From: Anaerostipes sp. MSJ-23 | GTDB lineage: Bacteria > Bacillota > Clostridia > Lachnospirales > Lachnospiraceae | DNA: 64,000 nucleotides | NCBI RefSeq assembly: GCF_018918155.1 | Contig: NZ_JAHLPY010000002.1 | Location: 186,001-250,000, forward strand | Direction of reading: 5' to 3' | In this document: piece after piece, positions 45,165 to 53,829 of the stretch | Numbering within the stretch: the first letter of the stretch is position 1 | Layout of the letters: each line of letters begins with the position of its first letter | Notes under the pieces: model-generated | Database searches by the model: none | What the model was told of the DNA's origin: nothing | What the model saw: only the letters and a program-made list of their open reading frames with translations | Made by a program: the position numbers and the translations under genes

Positions 45165-45206
45165 TGAAAACTGCTGGGAATATCTTTCTTGCAGTTTTCT
45201 TTTTTG
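45165..45206 (+). terminator. Terminator after the NagZ-like gene
   Basis: GAAAACTGC (45166-45174) pairs with GCAGTTTTC (45191-45199), followed by six T. Confidence 0.85.
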
Positions 45207-45288
45207 TATGTTAGTATCTAAATTGAACTATTTTTAGTTTTATGTCATTTTGGTGCCCATTTTATAATGAAGAAAGAGGAGTTTGATC

Positions 45289-45996
45289 ATGGAAAAAGGT
45301 GACTTGCTGTATGAAGGGAAGGCGAAAAAAGTATTTACAACAATAGATCCTGATTTGTTGATCGTTTCTTATAAAGATGATGTAGCTGCATTTGACGGTG
45401 AACTGAAAAAAGGAACGATCGTTGGAAAGGGTGCTGTAAATAACCGAATGACCAATTATATATTTAAAATCCTGGAACAGAATGGGATTCCAACACATTA
45501 TGTACAGGAATTAAGTGATCGGGAAACGGTTGTGAAGCATGTTGAAATCATACCTTTAGAAGTTATCATAAGAAATGCATCAGCAGGAAGCTTTTCAAAG
45601 AGATTGAATATAGAGGAAGGCAGGGAACTTTTACAGCCTGCATTGGAGCTATGTTATAAAGACGACGCTCTTGGGGATCCTCTGATTAGTGATTATGATG
45701 CGATTGCTCTTGAAAAAGTGACAAGAAAAGAAATTGACCAAATTACAGAATATGCATTTCAAATTAATGAAATCTTAAAAGAGGAGCTTGCCAGAGTAGA
45801 TATCAAACTTGTCGACTTTAAAATAGAATTTGGACGATATGAGGGAGGAATTATTCTTGCGGATGAAATTTCTCCGGATACATGTCGTCTTTGGGATGCC
45901 AGAACAAATAAAAAACTTGATAAAGATCGTTTCCGACATGATTTGGGAAATGTGGAAGCGGCGTATGAAGAAGTCTATGAACGATTAGGATTATAG
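45289..45996 (+). CDS. purC: Phosphoribosylaminoimidazole-succinocarboxamide synthase
   Basis: A 235-residue enzyme (SAICAR synthetase) of purine synthesis that joins CAIR and aspartate using ATP. Landmarks are LLYEGKAKKVF at residues 7-17, IIPLEVIIRNASAGSFSKR near 87-104 and DEISPDTCRLWD near 203-214. AAGAGGAG precedes the ATG at 45289; a TTG two codons earlier is less likely. A TATAAT box lies 20 bases upstream with a weak -35. purF and purB follow on the same strand. Confidence 0.95.
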   Translation: MEKGDLLYEGKAKKVFTTIDPDLLIVSYKDDVAAFDGELKKGTIVGKGAVNNRMTNYIFKILEQNGIPTHYVQELSDRETVVKHVEIIPLEVIIRNASAGSFSKRLNIEEGRELLQPALELCYKDDALGDPLISDYDAIALEKVTRKEIDQITEYAFQINEILKEELARVDIKLVDFKIEFGRYEGGIILADEISPDTCRLWDARTNKKLDKDRFRHDLGNVEAAYEEVYERLGL

Positions 45997-46020
45997 GAAT
46001 AAGGAAGGCTTTAAATTACC

Positions 46021-47448
46021 ATGAGCAGAGAAAACTTTGATAAACTAGGAGAAGAATGCGGTGTTTTTGGAATCTATGATTTTGATGGAAATGATGTAGC
46101 TTCTACCATATATTATGGATTGTTTGCACTGCAGCACAGAGGCCAGGAAAGCTGCGGGATTGCAGTTTCTGATACAAATGGACCAAAGCGCAACGTCTGT
46201 CTGTATAAAGGAATGGGACTGTGCAATGAAGTATTCACACCAGATACGCTATCAGGATTAAAAGGAGACATCGGAGTCGGACATGTCAGATACTCCACAG
46301 CTGGAGAAAGTACACAGGAGAATGCCCAACCGCTGGTGTTAAATTATGTAAAAGGTACACTTGGACTTGCACATAATGGTAACCTGATCAATGCGCTTGA
46401 ATTGAGAGAAGAACTGGAACAGACCGGTGCTATTTTCCAAACAACGATTGACTCAGAAGTCATTGCTTATCACATTGCGAGAGAGCGTGTGAATACAAAA
46501 ACAGCGGAAGAAGCAGTAGCAAAAGCAATGCGTAAGATCAAGGGAGCATATTCCCTCGTCTTAATGTCACCAAGAAAACTGATCGGAGCGAGAGATCCTT
46601 ATGGATTTAAACCGCTTTGTATTGGAAAGCGTGATAATGCTTATATTCTGGCCTCAGAAAGTTGTGCATTAGATACGATTGGAGCGGAATTTATCCGTGA
46701 TGTAGAACCAGGAGAGATTGTAAGTATTACAAAAGACGGTATCAAGTCTAACTGTGATATGTGTTTGCCGAAAGAACAGTCTGCAAGATGTATTTTTGAA
46801 TATATTTATTTTGCAAGACCCGATAGCGAAATTGATGGAGTCGGAGTTTATCATTCAAGAATTCAGGCAGGAAGATATCTTGCACAAGATTCACCGGTAG
46901 AGGCGGACCTTGTTGTTGGTGTTCCAGAATCAGGAAATGCAGCAGCACTTGGATATTCTCTTGAATCGGGAATTCCGTATGGAACGGCATTTGTAAAGAA
47001 CTCTTATGTAGGACGAACTTTCATTAAACCGGGACAAAGCAGCCGCGAATCAAGTGTACAGATCAAATTGAATGTACTAAAAGAAGCAGTCAAAGGAAAA
47101 AGAGTAATTATGATCGATGATTCCATTGTTCGTGGAACGACCAGTGACCGTATTGTATCTATGCTTCGAGATGCCGGAGCAAAAGAAGTTCATGTAAGAA
47201 TCAGTTCGCCACCATTTTTATGGCCATGTTATTTTGGAACTGATATCCCGGCGAGAGAACAATTGATTGCATACAATCGTTCTATCAATGAAATTTGTGA
47301 AGTGATTGGAGCAGATAGCCTTGGATATCTGAGAGAGGAAAGACTTTCTGAGATGGTACAGGGACTTCCGATTTGCAAAGGATGCTTTACAGGGAAATAC
47401 CCGCTAGAACCACCAACCCGCGATATTCGTGGAAATTATGAAAAATAA
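46021..47448 (+). CDS. purF: Amidophosphoribosyltransferase
   Basis: A 475-residue enzyme catalysing the first committed step of purine synthesis (PRPP plus glutamine to phosphoribosylamine). The N-terminal glutaminase begins after a short propeptide at Cys13 (EECGVFGI), and the phosphoribosyl domain has the PRPP loop VIMIDDSIVRGTT near residues 360-372. Cysteines such as those in CIFEYIYFARPDS and GLPICKGCFTGKYP match the iron-sulfur form known from Bacillus. It lies 24 bases after purC. Confidence 0.96.
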   Translation: MSRENFDKLGEECGVFGIYDFDGNDVASTIYYGLFALQHRGQESCGIAVSDTNGPKRNVCLYKGMGLCNEVFTPDTLSGLKGDIGVGHVRYSTAGESTQENAQPLVLNYVKGTLGLAHNGNLINALELREELEQTGAIFQTTIDSEVIAYHIARERVNTKTAEEAVAKAMRKIKGAYSLVLMSPRKLIGARDPYGFKPLCIGKRDNAYILASESCALDTIGAEFIRDVEPGEIVSITKDGIKSNCDMCLPKEQSARCIFEYIYFARPDSEIDGVGVYHSRIQAGRYLAQDSPVEADLVVGVPESGNAAALGYSLESGIPYGTAFVKNSYVGRTFIKPGQSSRESSVQIKLNVLKEAVKGKRVIMIDDSIVRGTTSDRIVSMLRDAGAKEVHVRISSPPFLWPCYFGTDIPAREQLIAYNRSINEICEVIGADSLGYLREERLSEMVQGLPICKGCFTGKYPLEPPTRDIRGNYEK

Positions 47449-47459
47449 GGAGAAATGAT

Positions 47460-48893
47460 ATGAATCACGATAGATACCAGAGCCCATTATCTGAACGTTA
47501 CGCAAGCAAAGAAATGCAGTATATTTTTTCACCAGATAAGAAATTTAAGACGTGGAGAAAATTATGGATTGCATTAGCTGAGACAGAAAAAGAATTAGGG
47601 TTAAATATCACACAGGAACAGATCGATGAATTAAAAGCGCATGCAGAAGATATTAATTATGAAGTGGCAAAAGAACGTGAAAAATTGGTACGCCATGATG
47701 TTATGTCTCATGTATATGCTTATGGACAGCAGTGTCCAAAAGCAAAAGGAATCATCCATTTAGGAGCAACATCTTGTTATGTAGGTGATAATACAGATAT
47801 TATTCTTATGACAGAGGCATTAAAACTTGTTCGTACAAAACTGTTAAATGTTATGAATGAATTGTCCAAGTTTGCAATGGAATACAAAGATCTCCCAACA
47901 TTGGCATTCACACATTTTCAGCCTGCACAGCCTACAACTGTTGGAAAACGTGCATCTTTATGGCTGATGGACCTTGTATATGATTTGGAAGATTTGGATC
48001 ATGTAATTGCAAATATGCGTCTGCTTGGTTCGAAGGGAACAACAGGAACACAGGCAAGTTTCCTTGAACTGTTTGAAGGAGATCATGAAACAATTAAGAA
48101 AATTGATGGAATGATTGCAAAGAAAATGGGATTTGAAAAATGTCAGCCGGTATCTGGACAGACATATTCAAGAAAAATAGATTCTCGAGTTGTTAATGTA
48201 TTAAGTCAGATTGCACAGTCTGCTCATAAATTCTCAAATGATATTCGTTTATTACAGCATTTAAAAGAAATAGAAGAACCATTTGAAAAGAACCAGATTG
48301 GATCTTCTGCGATGGCTTATAAGAGAAATCCAATGAGAAGTGAAAGAATTGCATCCCTTGCAAATTATGTAATGTCAGATGCAATGAACCCAGCATTAGT
48401 AGCATCTACACAGTGGTTTGAAAGAACGCTGGATGACTCTGCCAATAAACGACTTTCGATTCCGGAAGGATTCCTTGCAATTGATGGTATTTTGGATCTT
48501 TATTTGAATGTTGTTGACGGACTTGTTGTATATCCAAAGGTTATCGAGAGTCGTCTGATGAGTGAACTACCATTTATGGCAACAGAAAATATTATGATGG
48601 ATGCTGTAAAAGCTGGTGGAGATCGTCAGGAACTTCACGAAAAAATTCGTGTACATTCTATGGCAGCTGGAAAAGTTGTCAAAGAAGAAGGGAAGCCAAA
48701 TGATCTGTTGAGCAGAATTGCAGCGGATCCAGCTTTTGGAATGAATATGGAACAGTTACAGGCAATTATGAAACCGGAAAACTTTGTTGGACGTGCACCG
48801 CAGCAGACAGAAGAATTTGTAAAAGAAGTAGTACAGCCAATTCTTGATGATAACAAAGAAATCCTTGGAATGACAGCAGAAATTAACGTATAA
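47460..48893 (+). CDS. purB: Adenylosuccinate lyase
   Basis: A 477-residue member of the fumarase/aspartase superfamily that cleaves SAICAR and adenylosuccinate. The signature SSAMAYKRNPMRSE lies near residues 281-294 and HFQPAQPTTVGKR near 155-167, with the catalytic histidine in the latter region. It starts 11 bases after purF with AAGGAGA as ribosome site, completing a purC-purF-purB operon that ends in a strong terminator. The remaining pur genes are elsewhere. Confidence 0.95.
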   Translation: MNHDRYQSPLSERYASKEMQYIFSPDKKFKTWRKLWIALAETEKELGLNITQEQIDELKAHAEDINYEVAKEREKLVRHDVMSHVYAYGQQCPKAKGIIHLGATSCYVGDNTDIILMTEALKLVRTKLLNVMNELSKFAMEYKDLPTLAFTHFQPAQPTTVGKRASLWLMDLVYDLEDLDHVIANMRLLGSKGTTGTQASFLELFEGDHETIKKIDGMIAKKMGFEKCQPVSGQTYSRKIDSRVVNVLSQIAQSAHKFSNDIRLLQHLKEIEEPFEKNQIGSSAMAYKRNPMRSERIASLANYVMSDAMNPALVASTQWFERTLDDSANKRLSIPEGFLAIDGILDLYLNVVDGLVVYPKVIESRLMSELPFMATENIMMDAVKAGGDRQELHEKIRVHSMAAGKVVKEEGKPNDLLSRIAADPAFGMNMEQLQAIMKPENFVGRAPQQTEEFVKEVVQPILDDNKEILGMTAEINV

Positions 48894-48918
48894 AATGAAA
48901 AATAGAATAGAAACGTGT

Positions 48919-48958
48919 AAAAAAAGATCTCAGAAGAATTTCTTCTGAGATCTTTTTA
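48919..48958 (+). terminator. Terminator of the purCFB operon
   Basis: The arms AAAAAGATCTCAGAAGAA and their exact complement run 48921-48938 and 48940-48957, with the T-run formed by the right arm. Confidence 0.88.
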
Positions 48959-48963
48959 ATTCA

Positions 48964-48999
48964 GATAAAAAATCCTGCCTGACTTTTGCCAGGCAGGAA
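48964..48999 (-). terminator. Terminator of ilvE (leftward)
   Basis: TCCTGCCTG and CAGGCAGGA (48973-48981 with 48990-48998) form a stem. On the minus strand a TTTTTT run follows. Confidence 0.85.
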
Positions 49000-49018
49000 A
49001 ATATAAATGTTCTATCAA

Positions 49019-50044
49019 TTATTTGATAATTTTTAACCATCCTTTTGGAGCTTCAATATGACCCATCTGGATACCTGTTAATGTATCATAAAGTTTCTGG
49101 ATAACAGGACCCATCTTTTCCATACCACTTGGGAAGCAGATTTCTTTGCCGTGGTCATAGATCTTTCCTACAGGAGAGATAACAGCTGCAGTACCACAAA
49201 GTCCACATTCAGCAAAATCTTTTACTTCATCAAAGAATACTTCACGTTCTTCAACTTCAAGTCCAAGATAATCTTTTGCTACAACTAGCAGAGAACGACG
49301 TGTGATAGATGGAAGAATACTGCTTGATTTTGGAGTTACGACTTTTCCGTCTTTTGTGACAAAGATAAAGTTTGCTCCACCTGTTTCTTCTACTTTTGTT
49401 CTTGTAGCTGGATCAAGATACATATTTTCATCAAATCCCTGACGATGAGCTTCCATAATTGGCAACAGACTCATTGCATAGTTTAATCCGGCTTTGATAT
49501 GTCCTGTTCCGTGAGGTGCGGCACGATCGTAATCACTAACGCGGATAGTAATAGGTTTGGCACCTTCTTTAAAGTAAGGACCAACTGGTGTTGTAAAGAT
49601 ACGGAACTGATATTCATTTGCAGGTTTTACACCGATAACAGCGTCACTTCCGAACATATATGGACGGATATAAAGAGTAGCACCTGATCCAAAAGGTGGT
49701 ACAAATGCTTCATTTGCTTTTACAACTTTTTCGATTGCTTCTACGAATTTTTCTTCTGGGAATACTGGCATTTCCAGTCTTCTGCACGAATCTGCCATAC
49801 GGCTTGCGTTAAGGTCTGGACGGAATACAACGATGTGTCCGTCTTCTGTTGTATATGCTTTCATTCCTTCAAAACATGTCTGGGCGTACTGAAGAACACC
49901 TGCACATTCTGTAATTGTAATATTAGGGTCTGTAATCAGAGCACCATCATCCCATGCTCCATCTTTATAATTTGCAACAAAACGATAGTCTGTTGGTATA
50001 TAACCGAAACCGATATTGGCCCAATCGATATTTTCCTTTTCCAT
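49019..50044 (-). CDS. ilvE: Branched-chain amino acid aminotransferase
   Basis: A 341-residue fold-type IV aminotransferase that interconverts valine, leucine and isoleucine with their keto acids using 2-oxoglutarate/glutamate and PLP. Landmarks are LQYAQTCFEGMKAY near residues 51-64, the LNYAMSLLP stretch near 186-194 with the PLP lysine just before (HIKAGLNYA) and CGTAAVISPVG near 293-303. AGGAGGAAG precedes the ATG. It is monocistronic with a good promoter; no other ilv/leu genes are in the window. Confidence 0.93.
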   Translation of the reverse strand: MEKENIDWANIGFGYIPTDYRFVANYKDGAWDDGALITDPNITITECAGVLQYAQTCFEGMKAYTTEDGHIVVFRPDLNASRMADSCRRLEMPVFPEEKFVEAIEKVVKANEAFVPPFGSGATLYIRPYMFGSDAVIGVKPANEYQFRIFTTPVGPYFKEGAKPITIRVSDYDRAAPHGTGHIKAGLNYAMSLLPIMEAHRQGFDENMYLDPATRTKVEETGGANFIFVTKDGKVVTPKSSSILPSITRRSLLVVAKDYLGLEVEEREVFFDEVKDFAECGLCGTAAVISPVGKIYDHGKEICFPSGMEKMGPVIQKLYDTLTGIQMGHIEAPKGWLKIIK

Positions 50045-50121
50045 GATATATAACTTCCTCCTACTGTATTTTTAAAATCTTTTAACCAGATTTTTACCCG
50101 ATTAGAAAACTTATTGCTAAT

Positions 50122-50150
50122 AGTGTACACCTGAATAATTCGAGCGTCAA
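50122..50150 (-). promoter_or_regulatory. Promoter for ilvE
   Basis: On the minus strand, TTGACG (50150-50145) and TACACT (50127-50122) are separated by exactly 17 bases. The leader of about 70 bases shows no clear T-box or attenuator. Confidence 0.7.
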
Positions 50151-50180
50151 GATATTAGATGAATGAACCGATAAAAAAAC

Positions 50181-50209
50181 TTGAGTATCTTTTTTTTCAA
50201 TATTATACT
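50181..50209 (+). promoter_or_regulatory. Promoter for the 50242-52657 gene unit
   Basis: TTGAGT and TATACT are separated by exactly 17 bases, 32 bases before the first start codon, with GAGGAGG as ribosome site. Confidence 0.7.
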
Positions 50210-50241
50210 AAGAAAAGAAAAAAAGAGGAGGATTTTTACAG

Positions 50242-50946
50242 ATGCCAGGGTATATTTTGCATTTGACAGCCGCACAAATGTATTTGAAAAGCGGTCAGTC
50301 TAGGATGAATCAAAAGCAAAAAAATAATTTTTTAATTGGAAATTTACTGCCGGATACGACAAAGCAAAAAGAACAGTCGCATTTTCGCAATCCAAAATTT
50401 TCTGAATATATGGTAGAATATCCGGAGACGGAATGGTTCATTCAGAAATACAAGAAACGATTAAAAAATAGCTGCTATCTTGGATATCTTTTCCATTTAT
50501 ATATAGATCGAAAATTTTTTAAAGAATATCTTCCGCAAATTGTAGAATTTCGAAATCAGAAAGATGAAGTTACAGTAAGAAGAAAAGAAGTATCCTATGT
50601 GTATCTTAAAAGGACTGGAGAAAAGATTTTAAAGGAAGATTTTTTTTCAGAGAAGTATTACTATGGAGACTATACAAAAATGAATACATGGTTAGTGAAT
50701 CATTATCAAATTCCGATGGAGTTATCGATAGATATTCCAGATCCGGGAATCGAGGAAGTTCATTATAAAGATATCGAGAACGTTTTGAGAGAATTACATT
50801 GTTATTTAAAAGTTTCAGAAGACGCAGTAAAGCAGGTAAAAGTCTTTGAAATAAAACATCTGCTTGCTTTTTTAAAAAAGGCTGTAAAAGAATTTTCTGT
50901 GCCCGTAAACATAGATTGCATAGCTATAGAAAATATTATAAAATAA
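50242..50946 (+). CDS. Zinc-dependent phospholipase C-like protein (putative)
   Basis: A 234-residue cytoplasmic protein without a signal peptide. The layout MPGYILHLTAA, FLIGNLLPD (near residues 30-38) and GYLFHLYIDRKFF (near 79-91), with spaced His and Asp, recalls the Zn_dep_PLPC family, where such residues bind zinc. Many bacterial members of this family have unknown substrates and are not true phospholipases. The C-terminal half is helical and unremarkable. It is the first gene after the promoter; 43 bases separate it from the RelA/SpoT-like gene. Confidence 0.5.
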   Translation: MPGYILHLTAAQMYLKSGQSRMNQKQKNNFLIGNLLPDTTKQKEQSHFRNPKFSEYMVEYPETEWFIQKYKKRLKNSCYLGYLFHLYIDRKFFKEYLPQIVEFRNQKDEVTVRRKEVSYVYLKRTGEKILKEDFFSEKYYYGDYTKMNTWLVNHYQIPMELSIDIPDPGIEEVHYKDIENVLRELHCYLKVSEDAVKQVKVFEIKHLLAFLKKAVKEFSVPVNIDCIAIENIIK

Positions 50947-50989
50947 AAATATTGGCGTTAATGTAGTACACAGAAAAGAGGTGGCTTCG

Positions 50990-51865
50990 GTGCTGGATCG
51001 AAAAAAATTTTTTGAAACTTATAAGGTGCGGGAGGCATTTGATGATTCCGGATTGTCTTGGGATACTTTAGCTGCAATTTATGATGATTATGAAGAAAGA
51101 AAACTGGATCTTGAGAAAGCAGCAGATGAATTGCAAGAAATTATCTCAAAAGAGATGAAGTTTAATGTTCATTCGATTCATAATCGATGTAAGGATCCAG
51201 AGCATTTGATTGAAAAAATCATCCGGAAAGTTGGTGTTGAAAAGCGACAGAAATATAAAAAGATCAATGAAGATAATTATTTGGAAATTGTGCGTGATCT
51301 GATTGGATTTCGAATTCTTACACTTTCAAAGGAAGAGTGGTATCGTGTACATCAATTTCTACTTGGACTTCATAAAAACGATCAATATGAGATTGCGATG
51401 GCAGAAATTCCTCGGGCTTATATCCGTTATGGAGACAGAGATATTTTTAATCATACCATTCATAAAGAATATACAAATAAAGGATATCGTTCTCAGCATT
51501 ATATTTTAAAATATAAGCAGTATTACTGTGAAATTCAAGTACGTACGATCGCAGAAGAAGTATATGGAGAGTTTGATCATTTTGTTAAATATCCATATCG
51601 TGAGAATAATCATTTTCTTCATCGTTATACAAGTGTTGTGGCGGAACTGCTGAATTCTGTGGATGAAATTATTTCTACCTGTTTTCAGTTTGGAGAAGAA
51701 GGCTGGAGTGATGTGGAAAAGTATTTTAAAAAGGATAGTTACAATAATTGGAGTCGTATCGAAAAAAATGCACAAAATATTTTTGAATCGAAGATTCCAA
51801 AAGTCCAGGATGGAGAGATTGATGCAAAAGATTATATGAATCGGATGTTTTTAAGAAAGGGATAA
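50990..51865 (+). CDS. RelA/SpoT-fold nucleotide synthetase, stand-alone, non-RelP/RelQ type
   Basis: A 291-residue protein with one (p)ppGpp-synthetase-like domain. Visible are the basic ATP-binding stretch HSIHNRCKDPEHLIEK (R66, K68), the metal aspartate D103 in VRDLIGFRIL, GYRSQHYIL near 165-173 and the catalytic glutamate E181 in EIQVRT. The hydrolase, TGS and ACT domains of long RSH proteins are absent. It is longer than RelP/RelQ because of about 45 N-terminal helical residues and about 90 C-terminal residues. The GTG at 50990 is favoured because AGAGGTG lies six bases before it; another GTG at 50981 overlaps that site. It could make alarmones or, like toxSAS enzymes, modify tRNA. It is coupled to two small genes. 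Confidence 0.8.
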   Translation: MLDRKKFFETYKVREAFDDSGLSWDTLAAIYDDYEERKLDLEKAADELQEIISKEMKFNVHSIHNRCKDPEHLIEKIIRKVGVEKRQKYKKINEDNYLEIVRDLIGFRILTLSKEEWYRVHQFLLGLHKNDQYEIAMAEIPRAYIRYGDRDIFNHTIHKEYTNKGYRSQHYILKYKQYYCEIQVRTIAEEVYGEFDHFVKYPYRENNHFLHRYTSVVAELLNSVDEIISTCFQFGEEGWSDVEKYFKKDSYNNWSRIEKNAQNIFESKIPKVQDGEIDAKDYMNRMFLRKG

Positions 51866-51870
51866 ATCTT

Positions 51871-52128
51871 ATGGCTACAATATATAATGATGGATTTATG
51901 GAAGAGACAAGTCGTATTGATCGCCTGATTGAAGAAATTCTTTCCGGACAGCATAAGATCGATAAGTTGCCAAAATCATCGGTTGGTTTTTCAGGACCTG
52001 CTCAGGCAGAATATTTTTCAAAGGCAAGATTTAATCTGGAATCAGATGTTAATAATCTAATTGTTCATCATGGACAACGTCTGGAAGAGTTGAAATTGTT
52101 AAGGAAAATCAAAAAGGCAGGAAAATAA
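51871..52128 (+). CDS. Small helical protein of unknown function in the RelA/SpoT-like operon
   Basis: An 85-residue, mostly helical, charged protein not matching any family I know. It begins five bases after the RelA/SpoT-like stop and ends one base before the next start, so the three are probably one translational unit. The N-terminal half is acidic (EETSRIDRLIEEIL) and the C-terminal half basic (LKLLRKIKKAGK). Its size and placement would suit a partner or antidote of the synthetase, but nothing in the sequence proves this. Confidence 0.6.
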   Translation: MATIYNDGFMEETSRIDRLIEEILSGQHKIDKLPKSSVGFSGPAQAEYFSKARFNLESDVNNLIVHHGQRLEELKLLRKIKKAGK

Positions 52129-52129
52129 A

Positions 52130-52657
52130 ATGGAACATAATTTGTTTGAAATGGAAAACTACCTGGAGCTTCTGGAGGAAATCGGAGTAGAGAAATTCCG
52201 AGAACGTTTTGAAGAATTACAAAAAACAGCAATGGAATTTATAGAAGTTGCTGGTTATTCTGATACCGCCTATTGTAATGAAAGAATTTTAATGCAGGTT
52301 ATTCTGGATTATTTTATGGATGTTATGAGATTGAAGGAATTTCATAGTATTGAAAGGGTTCGAACAGAGAAACTGTTTGCCTATACGATTGCCTGGATTG
52401 TAAGAAGAAAACCAATTCAGTTTCGAGATTATTCTGATCAGGAAAAAGATATTTTTATTAATGAACGTTTTGCATCCTATCTTTTGATTAACGAATGTCT
52501 GTTGTGCGGGACGAAACACTTTATAAAAGAAGCATATGCAAAGAAATTGGTAGAATACACAGACATGTTGATGTATTATTTTAAATATCGTGAATGTAAT
52601 CCGCAAATTCTGGAACTTGTCATAGAGTCATTTAAAATGGGTGGGTTAGTACATTAA
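52130..52657 (+). CDS. Helical protein of unknown function, last gene of the RelA/SpoT-like operon
   Basis: A 175-residue soluble, mainly helical protein with no recognised domain. It starts one base after the preceding stop. It is acidic in its first 40 residues and contains a few cysteines (YCNERI, NECLLCGTKHF) that do not form a clear metal motif. No signal peptide or membrane helix is present. A terminator follows 15 bases after its stop, so it closes the unit. Function can only be approached through the neighbouring synthetase. Confidence 0.6.
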   Translation: MEHNLFEMENYLELLEEIGVEKFRERFEELQKTAMEFIEVAGYSDTAYCNERILMQVILDYFMDVMRLKEFHSIERVRTEKLFAYTIAWIVRRKPIQFRDYSDQEKDIFINERFASYLLINECLLCGTKHFIKEAYAKKLVEYTDMLMYYFKYRECNPQILELVIESFKMGGLVH

Positions 52658-52671
52658 AAGGATAAAATTAG

Positions 52672-52705
52672 AAACAACCGGAAAATTCTTCCCGGTTGTT
52701 TTTTG
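52672..52705. terminator. Terminator of the RelA/SpoT-like operon
   Basis: AACAACCGG and CCGGTTGTT arms surround a 10-base loop, followed by six T. galE converges from the other side. Confidence 0.88.
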
Positions 52706-52721
52706 TTTTAAAAAAATGGAA

Positions 52722-53741
52722 TTAATTTTCACCGTATCCGTCTGGATTCATCTGTTGCCATTTCCATGAGTCTGCGCACATTTCTTTAATACCTTTTTCA
52801 GCAACCCATCCAAGTTCTTCTTTGGCTTTTGTTGCATCACAGTAACAGGTAGCGATATCTCCAGCTCTTCTTGGCTTAATTTCATATGGGAGTTCTTTTC
52901 CGCATGCTTCTTCATAAGCATGAAGGACATCCAGAACGCTGTATCCAATACCTGTTCCAAGATTGTAAATAGAAACTCCGGATCCAGGAGCCAGTTTTTT
53001 CAGTGCTTTTACATGTCCTTTTGCAAGATCTACAACGTGGATATAATCACGGACACCAGTTCCATCTGGAGTTGGATAATCATTACCAAAGACACCAAGG
53101 CATTTCAATTTTCCAACAGCAACTTGTGCGATATAAGGAACAAGGTTATTTGGAATTCCTTTTGGATCTTCTCCGATTAGTCCGCTTTCATGTGCTCCGA
53201 TTGGGTTAAAGTAACGTAGTAATACCACATTCCATTCTGGATCGGCTACATGAAGATCTGTAAGGATTTGTTCCAACATTCCTTTTGTTTGTCCATATGG
53301 ATTTGTAATTTCTCCTTTTGGGCATTCTTCTGTGATTGGAACAAAAGCGGGATCACCATAAACAGTAGCCGAAGAACTAAAGATGATGTTTTTTACACCA
53401 TGATTTCTCATAACATCACATAGGATTAAAGTCCCAGTAATATTATTATGATAGTATTCCAATGGTTTTTGTACAGATTCGCCAACCGCTTTTAATCCAG
53501 CAAAATTGATAACGGCATCGATAGATTCTTTAGAAAAAATATCTTCCAGAGCATCATGATCTAAAATATCTGCTTTATAAAATTTCACAGTTTTTCCTGT
53601 GATTTTTTCCACTCTTTTGATGGCTTCTTCGCTGGAATTGTAAAGATTATCAACAACGACAACATCTTTTCCTGCATTTAATAATTCAACGCAAGTATGA
53701 CTTCCAATATATCCAGCTCCGCCAGCAACTAAAATTGACAT
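52722..53741 (-). CDS. galE: UDP-glucose 4-epimerase
   Basis: A 339-residue short-chain dehydrogenase-type epimerase interconverting UDP-glucose and UDP-galactose. The NAD loop GGAGYIGSH is at residues 7-15, the catalytic serine and tyrosine are in SSSATVYGDP and NPYGQTKGMLE near 121-160, and GTGVRDYIHVVDLA is near 230. The frame continues 32 codons upstream, but AAGGGAG before 53741 and the MSILVAGG opening fix the start. A LacI-family gene lies directly upstream on the same strand. It can supply UDP-galactose for the envelope polymers. Confidence 0.94.
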   Translation of the reverse strand: MSILVAGGAGYIGSHTCVELLNAGKDVVVVDNLYNSSEEAIKRVEKITGKTVKFYKADILDHDALEDIFSKESIDAVINFAGLKAVGESVQKPLEYYHNNITGTLILCDVMRNHGVKNIIFSSSATVYGDPAFVPITEECPKGEITNPYGQTKGMLEQILTDLHVADPEWNVVLLRYFNPIGAHESGLIGEDPKGIPNNLVPYIAQVAVGKLKCLGVFGNDYPTPDGTGVRDYIHVVDLAKGHVKALKKLAPGSGVSIYNLGTGIGYSVLDVLHAYEEACGKELPYEIKPRRAGDIATCYCDATKAKEELGWVAEKGIKEMCADSWKWQQMNPDGYGEN

Positions 53742-53783
53742 AATAAACTCCCTTCTTGTCTTTTCATTATGAATAACATATTT

Positions 53784-53792
53784 ATTGTAGCA
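53784..53792 (-). promoter_or_regulatory. Extended -10 promoter for galE
   Basis: On the minus strand, TGC-TACAAT (53792-53784) lies 43 bases before the galE start, so galE need not depend on the regulator gene's transcript. Confidence 0.4.
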
Positions 53793-53829
53793 TAAATTTC
53801 CAATTTGTTTTGTTTTTTTTAAAAACTTT

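Noticed and set aside
45159-45288. Purine riboswitch or PurR-type control before purC
   Set aside because: The gap is 130 bases, 42 of them used by the terminator, and no aptamer-like conserved core or PurBox pair is visible.
50045-50121. T-box or leader-peptide attenuator before ilvE
   Set aside because: The leader is only about 70 bases, without a T-box sequence or a terminator hairpin.
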